In this document: piece after piece, positions 55,521 through 64,000 of the stretch
Numbering within the stretch: the stretch's first letter is position 1
How the letters are laid out: every line of letters begins with the position of its first letter
DNA from: Dastarcus helophoroides
Taxonomy: Eukaryota > Arthropoda > Insecta > Coleoptera > Bothrideridae
DNA: 64,000 bases
Direction: 5' to 3'
Assembly: GCA_028583605.1 (NCBI GenBank)
Contig: CM053333.1
Location: 9,299,638 to 9,363,637 of the forward strand
Made by a program: the position numbers and the translations under genes
Notes under the pieces: generated by a model
What the model saw: the letters and a program-made list of their open reading frames with translations, nothing else
Database searches by the model: none
What the model was told of the DNA's origin: nothing

Positions 55521-58483
55521 AAGTCTGAAACATGAAACTGTGGAACTGTGGAACAGTTGTCCTTCGCACTACGGGATTCCAGAGATAAAAACGTGTGCTT
55601 TGTGACAAAGTGACTCGACGCAATATCACAAAATAATAAAGTACTTCTTTGGCCCGGAATACTGCCAGATTGGACCCACTAACTCTAACTTTGATAATTC
55701 TAGTTTCAATTTAAAATGTTTTGCAAAAAATACAGAATTTTTTTACAAAAGGTTCACATTATAGAAAGAGAGAAAAAAAATGAATTTTAAGTCTACATTT
55801 TGGGGGAAAAAATGAAATCTTTGTGTTAGACCAAAATTTTGAGAGAAGAGTTAAATTTTCAAGAATATCAAAATTGGCACAGAAAAAAAATACTGATAAA
55901 AATGTCGAATGTCAAACTTCAAACTTTCAAAAATTTCCTATTCAAAATATATAATATATAAAATATATTCAAAATAAAAAAATCACATAAAATTTTTAAA
56001 TTCAAATTTCTACTTTTGCGTTTAAAATCTAACTTCTGCTAACATTTTAAGCAAAAATTTGAGTTTTAATGGAAATGTAAATTTTAAGAATAAAATTAAA
56101 AATTTTCACAAAAAGTGCAATTTTAATTATTTTAAACTTAAATTTTTTATGAAAATATTGAAATTTTAAAATCAACGATCAATTTTTTTTTTTAAATAAA
56201 CGCGAATTTTAATTTTAAAGACAGAACTTTAGAAATATTTTCAGCTGTGGGTAAAAAGTTTGTGAATAAATTTAACATTTTTAGAACGGATTTTTGACAG
56301 AAAAGTTCAAGGAGTAAAGCGCCGAAATTGCAAAGGCCGAACTTTCGAGTTTATGTCAGAAGTTTAACGAAAGCAATTACCTAATATTTAAGAGAACACA
56401 CAATTTTGACTTATGTATTCTAAACAAATCGCACTTTTGAGGCTAAAGTCGAAATTTTAAGAAAAAAACCAAAGTTTTCAGAATAAAAATTACTATATTA
56501 ACGCAAAAAAATCATTGCAACTTTAATTTATACATTTTCTAACATGTCATCATTTCAAGTTTACTGTTTAAATTTCGACCCCAATGCCAAGATCCCGGCT
56601 TTAAATTGAAATATCATGTTGGATTTTTGCTGAAATTTTGAATTGAAATTTAAAAATTTCTAGATTTTGGAAACTGCGAGATTTTAGCGAAAATCATATC
56701 TTGGAATTCTTGGAAGATTTATGAAGTCGGCAACAGGAATTTAAATTTGGGATTTAGAAAAAAAATTGGAATACTAAAATCAAAGTGGGATTTGAAGGAA
56801 AAATTCACGAAAAATAGGAAATTTGTCTAAAAACTTCAAAAAATATAGATATCAAAGTAGGAAAAGAAAGTTGGAGTTTAAAGAAAGAAGTAAGTTTGGA
56901 ATTTTGTAAAAAGGTTTCCAAAAAAATTTCCAGAAAAACTCGAATTATCAAAAAGCATTGTAAGAAAAACCGAGTTCCCCTAGCTTGAATAAAACACTAT
57001 TTTATTCCAAAGATACAGCAGGGGAAATTAATTTTATTTTAAACTTAAAATTTTAGGAGCAGGAAAGAAATATTTCTAGTAATTTCCAGATTAAAGTCCA
57101 TATTTCAAGAAAAAGTCGAAAATCTTGAAAAAATATTTATTCAAATTAAAAACTAAAATTTTAGTTGGGTTCAAATTTTGAGAATAACGTCAATATTTTC
57201 CAGAAAATATGAAAATTATGAGTTTCTAATCTAATCTAATCAGAAATGACAGATAAAGATGAGATGAAAGTTGCATGGAATTCTGTAAAATTTTGAAAAA
57301 AAATTGACATTAAAAAAAAGATTCCAATCTTAAGTATAAAGTAAAAACTATTTTAAGAATGTAAATTCGACGAACAGAAATAAACCATTTTTTTTTTCGG
57401 TTCCGTTCTTGCGAAAATAACGGTTTTTTTCCAGTTTTCGGTTTAGTTCAGATTCGAAGCCCAGAATAAAATTTTAAACTTGTTTCTTGGAATTTCGATT
57501 TTAGTCCTAAAATAACGACTTTATTTTCGACATTTAATTTTTAAGCAAAAAATAATAAAATAAAAATTCCCATTTTAAATTTAAAATCTGAAAGAAGTTG
57601 AAATTTCTAAAAACCATGATAAAAGTTTCCCAAAATATCTAGAACTTTTTTTTTAATGACTTTAAGATTGCATATTCGAATGTAGGAAATTTCAGCTTTT
57701 ATCTCGAAATTTTAACTTTTGTTTGGATGTTCAACTTCAATTACCTGGAACAAGGTTTTTCTTTAATATTTCAAAAGTTTTCTCCAACTTTTTCCTTAAA
57801 TCCCAAAGCTTCGATTTTTAGTGGTAATTTTAAGAAAATGAGTACACATTTCAGGTGTAAACTTGAAATTATGAGTAAAATATCATGATTTGTAAAGAAA
57901 ATGTCATAAATATAAATAATTTTCAATATTTTCTAGAAATTTTTATTTTAAAAGGCCAAATTTTAAGTAAAAAATTGGAACCTTCAATTTAAACTTCTTT
58001 TAAGCTTTTCCAAAATGTTCACTTTTTCTGTAAATAAAACTTTTGACATTCTTCCCGAACCTTCAGAATTAATTTCTAAATCTTAACTAAATAACTTTAA
58101 ATTCCGCGTTTATATGTCAAACTCGAAACTTTGAGAAAATTTTCATTATAAATTTCGGATTATTCCCCATATTTCGACTTTTTTTCTGAAGGCTCTCGAT
58201 TTAAACTTTAAAATTTTACTTCTTTCTGACATTTAAAATTGAAATTTCAAGTTAGGACTCAAATTCTTTTTTGTAAATTTCCGGTTTTTTCCAAAAATCT
58301 GAATTGTTTCTGAAACTTTTCAGTTTAAACATTATATGTGAGGCTTCAATTAAACCGAAGTTTCGCTCGATTTTGGGCCAATCGAAACTAGCTCTTTGGC
58401 CAAATTTGGCCGAAATCAAAACCTCGATCAGATAGTTTTCTTTGTAACTTTCCCTACAACTACAAATTCGTTAAATATTTCAG
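55521..58483 (+). other. Rest of the 5.7-kb intron
   Basis: AT-rich. About 56120-57330 is the unfilled paralogue of 42930-45060. 57370-57464 resembles the hAT-like end at 48990-49120. It ends with AAATATTTCAG, the acceptor for the exon at 58484. No gene is seen in it. Confidence 0.5.
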
Positions 58484-58959
58484 TTTTGGCAATGAACACA
58501 GCGACAGCAGACACCTACTACCCATCTGGAAGAACAAAGGAAGCCTATCACCACCACCACCACCACGAAAAGCCTGCCAAACCCTACATTTCCCCCTCAC
58601 CGAATTCCAGAGTGCTCGCTTCACCAGGTTTCGGTGGTCAAAGTTTCATCCCGCCGCGCGCTAGCAATTTTGGGGGTGGCATACCACCGTACGGAACCGG
58701 TGGTCCCGTTTACCCCAGCGTTGGTAGCGGTGGAAGCAGGGGAAGTGCAGTCGCTAACGCGGGAACCGGAACTTTCGGTTCGGGAAGTGGCAGTTCAGGT
58801 GCCACCGCTAACGCCCAAACGCAAACTTTCAGTGGAAATGGATTCTCAGGATCCTCGTCTTCCGCCAGCGCTTCCAGCCACAGTTCATCTTCATCGACTC
58901 GATTTAAAAGATCTGTTGAATTAAGATCAGGTGTAACTGGAAGATTATTTGTTCAGTAA
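58484..58959 (+). CDS. Secreted Gly/Ser-rich protein with His tract, exon 2
   Basis: With exon 1 this gives 171 residues. The first two bases complete a Leu codon (phase 1). After the signal sequence (cut likely after TATA, before DTYYPSG) come a six-His tract encoded by CAC repeats, a Pro/Ser/Tyr segment (KPAKPYISPSPNS), a Gly/Pro-rich part (FGGGIPPYGTGGPVYPSVGS), a Gly/Ser/Thr/Ala low-complexity part, a poly-Ser run, and a basic end with a furin-like RFKR followed by SVELRSGVTGRLFVQ, stop at 58957-58959. Composition resembles cuticular, chorion or silk-gland proteins of insects. I do not recognise a family. GC content is far above the surroundings. Expressed protein is likely; function unknown. 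Confidence 0.8.
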
Positions 58960-60240
58960 AGAGTATACGTCTCCAGTTTTGTCTTACTTTTATTATTTCT
59001 ACCCAAAGAAGAAAAAATTTCGAGGATTCAGCCTGAAGTTTTTACAAAACTATTATAAAATGAAGCTTTTTTTTAGTCCAAATTTAATATTTCTTGAAGA
59101 TTCATAAAAAATTCTCGAGTTTAAGAAATTTAACCTTAAGCTCAGTGTTTTAATTAAACTCGAATTTCTGGAGAAACTCAAATATTACAAACGTAAAATT
59201 CCAGAGATACTGTATGCAACTAAGCTATCAAAATGCTTTAGAGCAACCTTTGTTGTGTTTTTTAATCTTTCTTGGTTTTAAGGGACAAGATTTGTATTTC
59301 AATTTTCAAAAGGTCAAAAAAATTTTTTTTTCTGCCTCAATTGGCCTTCTTAATATGTGGCAAAAATTATTGACTGAGACGTACTGTATATTTAATGTCA
59401 TGACTTCGTCTGAAGTTATTGAAAATTTGCAATACAACATTTTTCTGGCACTCAAAATTTCTATGCACACATTGAAATTTAGAGAAAAACTTGATTTACA
59501 AAAACAGTAATTTTTTCGAAAATTTTTAATGTCGCGTTCGAACTCAAAATTTTAGGAAAACCTCCACTAATTGTAAATTTAAATCCTGAATTTTCACAAA
59601 ATTTGAAATATTCGACAAAGTTTGAAACTTCTGGAGACTCGAAACTTCAAGATTAACGTTAAAATACCGCAAAAAATGATGTTAAAAAAATATAAAGTGT
59701 CCGGTGTCTTCTGCACTAGGTTTGCCAGGGAAGGGAAAGGAAAAACCCCAGCAAACACTGATTAAAAAACTAACGAAAATTTGACCAACGCCTTCTCTTA
59801 TGGCCGCGCGATATTCGTCTCATCGCGTTCTTTCGTTATCGCATTAACACCCGCTGGCGGCGGCAACCGCCTTTTTCAATATATGGCACCAACAGTTAAA
59901 TTTTGAGTTTTGTTTTAATACGCCCAGTTTCGCTTTTAAACTTTCTACTCTGAAAATTTCGATTTTTTTCTTTTCAAAATTTGGACCTAAATTTTCTTAA
60001 AAAACGTTCCAAGTTTAAACTCGAGATTATGAGAATACAGCATAAGTTTCGGAAAGAACTTGAATTTTTTTTACCAAATTTCGCTAAAATCTTTTACTTG
60101 AATTAAATTCAATTCTAACATTTTTTCTCAAAATTCCTAATTTAAACTTGCAAGATTTTTTGAAAATGTGTGACTGAGACACCCCACAGAAATCATAATT
60201 TTTTTGGAGATTTTATCTAATCTTTGAGTGATAAAATGCC
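58960..60240. other. 3' flank of secreted-protein gene, no further gene
   Basis: No close AATAAA; the transcript end is not set. 59226-59315 is a truncated F3 repeat (TTTAGAGCAACC...). 59700-59890 is GC-richer, with several CG-containing words (GGCCGCGCGATA, CATCGCG), of unknown nature. Confidence 0.45.
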
Positions 60241-60248
60241 TGTGAAAC

Positions 60249-61165
60249 TAGTGTTGGTCTATTCGAATACAAGTTGTGAGATGTATTCGATTCTATCAAG
60301 ATCTCGAATACATCCGATTCTCAACTGAAGTATTCGAATACGTCCAGACTCCGTGAGTTGAAGTGAGAATATGAATAGAATCGGTTCTCGCCTCGCGCAA
60401 GCCACATCTCATCGTCGTATGATTCATAAGTTCTCGGGTACTTGCTTGTATTCGAATACAAAATATGTATTCGAATACAAAATATGTATTCGAATACAAA
60501 ATATGTATTCGAGATTGTGGTAGTTTGATACAACAAAACATTGGAATGCTGAGTAGTGAATAGAATCGGTCTCCTAACTACGCTACATCTTCGATTCTTA
60601 ACTTCTCGGATGTTGCATACTGACCCGATTCTTGTATTCGAGATCTTAGACATGCATTATTGAATGCGTCTTGTATTCAAGATCATGTTTATCCGGGATA
60701 CGCCTGATGCTCGCACATTCCTGCATTCGAATATGTATCTAATTTTTTGTTTCATCCTTCTCGCAACATTATTAAATAACGAAATGCTTAAATACTTTTT
60801 AAAATCTGGCTCTCAATTTTAATAATGAAATTTAACAATATCAGGAAAAACAGTGTCAATTTGCTAATCCAATCAAAGTTAAAGATACGTATGTGAAATC
60901 TAAAGCTTCAAGATTTATTTATATTAAGAAATTTATATATATTCAATTAGGGAATTGCCAATTACGAGCATAGGTATGGAAGTACTGAAATTGAAAGTCA
61001 TATCTCACCACCACATACCTTGAATAGGCCGCCGAAACAATTTTTCTAGTAGGTATTTTATTATCCCATAATTCGTTTCTTTGTATTCGAATACTTATTC
61101 GATTCTCAAAAGTATTCGAATTCAATGTATTCGATTCTGAAAATCGTTTGATTATTCCAACACTA
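60249..61165. mobile_element. hAT-like non-autonomous element rich in ATTCGAAT palindromes
   Basis: Ends TAGTGTTGG / CCAACACTA are inverted repeats, and an 8-bp duplication TGTGAAAC flanks them (60241-60248 and 61166-61173). The 917-bp interior has many copies of TATTCGAATAC and related words, including three tandem 20-bp units at about 60452-60512, and no transposase. TIR start TAGTG and the 8-bp duplication fit the hAT superfamily. The interior frames at 60296-61215 are not genes. Confidence 0.85.
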
Positions 61166-61286
61166 TGTGAAACACCTTGACAGCGATTCAAATTAAATAT
61201 CATTTTTTTTTTCAAATTTCGACCTGTGGAAGCTTTTATTCAACTTTAGGAAATCAAAGTGATGTAGATCTAATAGAGAAACATAT

Positions 61287-61292
61287 TTTATT
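61287..61292 (-). terminator. Poly(A) signal of eEF1-delta
   Basis: AATAAA on the - strand, about 30 bases after the stop codon at 61322-61324. Confidence 0.75.
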
Positions 61293-61321
61293 AAGAAAAA
61301 CGTGTATTACAACATCAAAAC

Positions 61322-63028
61322 TTAAATTTTATTGAATGCAGCGATGTCCACACTTTGCACCTGCAAAAATCATAATGTTATAAAGTGGTTTAATAGAAGA
61401 AAAAAAATACTAACAAAGTCTTCATTGGCTTCAATTTGTTCGGTTAACCAATCAATGGAAACCTTGTCGTCTTCAACAACACAAGCAATTTGTAATTTAT
61501 GAATTCCATAAGCTAATGGGACAAGTTTTGATACACCCCACAGTAAACCATCTAATTCAATTTTTCTCACAGCTTCTTCTAATTGCTTCATATCAGTCTC
61601 ATCATCCCAAGGTTTAACATCAAGAATGACATTTGATTTCGCTATGAGTACTGGTTCTGGAAATTACTTAGATTAAACATAAACTTAAGCTAACAAAAGA
61701 TTTCCCTACTTTTTGACTTTTTGGCATTATATGCAGCTAAACGCTCTTCCTTGACTTTGGCAGCCACTTCATCCTCTTCGGAGTCTGACCCGAACAGATC
61801 TACATCATCATCTTCGTTTTCTGGGGCTTTTTGGCTAGACTCTGAAACTTTGATTTCCTTCACAGGTCTCCCAACTGGTGCAGCCTGTTCAATCTTTTTA
61901 ACGCGTAAGTCTAAAGCCTTTAATGAGTCTAATATGCTATTAATGGCTAAAAATAAGGTAGTGAGTTGATGATTAATGGAAACATATTTGACTTACTTTT
62001 TTCAAATTCTACCACCTTCTTCTCTATGAATTTGATTGCTCCGGTATCAACGGCTTGGTTGCAGGAGACTATGCACTGTAAATAATGCCAGTAAACGGAA
62101 ATGTCACAAGAAGTTGTGAAATAGTTAGAAGCAAACAAGGATAATGTGGCATGCTATCTTTCTTTTTAAAATTGATGCAAGAGAAAGACTTATTTGTTAG
62201 AACAAACATTACTCACTTCGTTAAAAGTGTCCCTACTTTCTATTAAACGCTGTCGCGCCTTGGCAACCTCACCAGCCAAGGGGGTTAAGGACTCCTACAC
62301 CAAAGAAAAGAGTAATATAATAAGAATAATGAATGATACAATAGTAGTGATATAAAACTGACAAATTAACAAACTGTCCAACACCAAATTGAGCTCGATT
62401 CTATATTCCAACCCCCAATTTTTGGGACTTAAGTGGGGTTAGTAACAGAAATATTATATCAGCTAAGGCAACAGTATCCTTAGACTGTGAAACATGTATT
62501 TTTTTCAAAGTAGCGAAATTCTGAAATTTCGATTCGACTAAGCAAATGTAGGATGAGAACAAATTTTTGTTCGTGTTAGAGTAGTGTTCAAACCTTTGAA
62601 CACTACTCAAACACAAACAAAAATATTTGAGCATTGTTCTAACACAAACAATAATGTTTGAGATCCCCTGAATTAAGGACATCATTTGATAGCGAAATAA
62701 AAAAAAGGCCAAATGTTGCAAAATGTTGTTTTAAGACCAGAATCTGGATTGTTTTGAATCAGAATATCTTTTGATCAACATAAGCATTTGAATTTTATAT
62801 CGATTATTACAAAAATTATGATGCTGGAGACAAATTAATCTAAAGTTTTGTTACAATAAATCTACAAATAAACGCATTTAATCCAGAACAACGCTATCTG
62901 TTTCATATCATAAACATATGTAAGTCCTCACTCACCTTTGCAAGTTTTTCATAATAGTCATTTTCGGCCTGAAAATAAGTTACTCTCTCGGTCCAGATTT
63001 CGTCTTTGTAGTACATTAAATCTTGCAT
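61322..63028 (-). CDS. eEF1delta: Translation elongation factor 1-delta (eEF1B guanine-exchange subunit)
   Basis: Six coding exons on the - strand: 62936-63028, 62217-62294, 61997-62075, 61710-61946, 61415-61656, 61322-61360, all with GT-AG borders and matching phases; total 768 nt, 255 aa. It catalyses GDP/GTP exchange on eEF1A in translation. Visible parts: N-terminal helix [16 protein letters not shown]; a heptad leucine region at about 85-103 ([19 protein letters not shown]); an acidic segment with [11 protein letters not shown] at 133-143, the usual casein kinase 2 type site; and the C-terminal exchange domain from about 164 ([47 protein letters not shown]) to the end [12 protein letters not shown], stop 61322-61324. 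A probable acceptor (TTTTAG) sits 4 bases before the ATG, so a non-coding first exon probably lies further upstream. Length and order fit insect eEF1-delta; the acidic insert and leucine region argue against eEF1-beta. Confidence 0.95.
62569..62618. repeat. Inverted repeat in eEF1-delta intron 1
   Basis: Two 24-base arms separated by CC, with two mismatches (core AGTGTTCAAA / TTTGAACACT). A second, weaker related repeat lies at about 62626-62662. Probably a mini foldback element; no function is implied. Confidence 0.7.
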
Positions 63029-64000
63029 TTTGCTAAAACCAAAATAATTTTTAAAACTTGTGAGTTTTCCTCTTTTTGTTTTGTAAAAAGAAATAGGTTA
63101 TATAACACACGTGAAGATTACACCTGTTAATACGGTTAACTTAGATGTAGCAACAAAGATGAGTGAACATTGCAAACAAAATAATTATACATACTTTGGG
63201 TTTTATTTCAAAATCGGAATTATCCTTACTGCAGCAGACAGATGTTTCCAGGTATCGGAGCAATGCGAGAAAGAAATTATAATTCACAGAACCTTAAAAA
63301 ACGCAACCAAAATATCCACAGAATAAATAAGCCATAGCGTCAACTAATAAAAAGCTGCCACCCATAACTGTCTTTATTTTATATTATAAAATAAATACTT
63401 CTATTATTCGGCAGAATGTGGCAATCTAATCTTAACATATTCTCTATTTTTATGAAAAATTATGAAGTTATTTTTTCATAAATAATACTTTTGTAACGAT
63501 TTATGAGCATTGATTGACATATACAGAATTTAAATAAAAATAGATGTTCTGCCGCCATCTTTGGGAGAGTGCCAATACTTTTAAATGCAACTTTCCATAA
63601 GCTTGGAAAACTTTACTGTTTTAGCAGCAACCTTTCTCTATTGTAGCGTGCGTCTAGTAGAGGGCGCTAATAATTAAATCAAAGTAAAGAATTAATTAAA
63701 GTCCTAATGCAGAGCCGTACCTTGCTATAATGCAAAGCGGCAACCGCATCAGGCGACAGGGTAAAGAAGCGGCATAAGCAGCTACTTCAAAACACAATTT
63801 GAACCATGCGGCTCTTCATTGATTTGAGTGCTGCTCCCGCTGAAATTTAAATATTTTTTAATAAATCAGAATTTTTTTATAATTGTTGTTAAAAGTTTAA
63901 GCCGAAAAAAAAATAAAATGCCAAAATGTGTAAAAAACTTTCGAAATTACAAAATTAAAATTAGGACATATAAAAAAGTTCACAGCTCTACCGATAAAAT
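63029..64000. other. eEF1-delta upstream region
   Basis: No coding region is supported. On the - strand AAAGATGGCGGC (complement of 63551-63562) resembles a core-promoter motif found upstream of housekeeping genes (YY1/Pho-like), so the non-coding first exon may start near here; this is inference. About 63710-63840 (AGAGCCGTACC...GCGGCTCTTC) looks like a decayed hAT-like segment. Confidence 0.4.

Noticed and set aside
58634..58924. 96-codon frame in an alternative frame of the secreted-protein exon
   Set aside because: It lies within exon 2 in another frame and lacks the signal-peptide continuity and splice phase of the real one.
60296..61215. Ser/Tyr/Ile-rich frames with repeated NTYFVFEYIF-type segments
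   Set aside because: They are translations of the ATTCGAATAC repeats in the hAT-like element.
61721..61969. 82-codon Ser-rich frame on the + strand
   Set aside because: It is antisense to exon 4 of eEF1-delta; the Ser runs are the complement of the acidic DDE codons.
1..64000. CRISPR array, bacterial operon or prophage
   Set aside because: The window is eukaryotic: introns, LINEs, hAT and mariner elements; tandem repeats present have no spacer structure.

Overview
The window is AT-rich nuclear DNA of an insect. A beetle would fit, but the order cannot be fixed from this sequence. The evidence is GT-AG introns, an arthropod-type glutamate-gated chloride channel, an eEF1-delta gene, and Tc1/mariner, hAT, Jockey-like and CR1/Jockey-like elements. 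Only three host genes can be supported. They are (1) the last two exons of a GluCl subunit on the + strand (24298-24578 and 26381-26614); (2) a two-exon gene for a small secreted Gly/Ser-rich protein with a His tract on the + strand (52748-52787 and 58484-58959, intron 5.7 kb); and (3) a complete six-exon eEF1-delta gene on the - strand (61322-63028, 255 aa). They look functionally unrelated.

The rest is repeats. 1-10 kb: degenerate T-rich or A-rich 'AAATTT/TCGAAA' sequence, a probable solo LTR, a ribozyme-bearing foldback element (5101-5543) and a four-copy 318-bp array. 10.4-12.8 kb: two broken DD41D-type mariner transposase copies in tail-to-tail orientation and a short MITE-like segment. 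15.7 kb: a canonical hammerhead ribozyme. 17-24 kb: a LINE tail, degenerate AT repeat, a (TTTA)n microsatellite and the GluCl upstream intron. 27.3-29.7 kb: an 0.8-kb tandem duplication ending in a ribozyme element. 30.35-31.35 kb and 32.64-37.51 kb: two hAT-like elements with 8-bp target duplications. 37.9-44.3 kb: a second ribozyme family, mixed with tails of one LINE. 50.0-51.9 kb: a decayed LINE reverse transcriptase. 53.9-55.5 kb: a Jockey fragment interrupted by a ribozyme element. 60.2-61.2 kb: a third hAT-like element.

The main discovery is a set of at least four repeat families (called F1-F4 here) that carry hammerhead ribozyme cores with a very short palindromic stem III, the type expected to work as dimers. 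F1 and F4 have fully canonical cores. F2 and F3 have one extra nucleotide after A9. F1 occurs as about 371-379-bp tandem units with one ribozyme per unit, and as head-to-head palindromes. F1 and F2 insertions have target-site duplications of about 8-14 bp, mostly 11-12. In one 135-bp F2 insertion the centre of the palindrome falls exactly on the predicted ribozyme cleavage site. Another F2 element has captured a LINE 3' tail. Together these point to retrozyme-like, non-autonomous retroelements mobilised as self-cleaved RNA by a LINE or Penelope-type enzyme.
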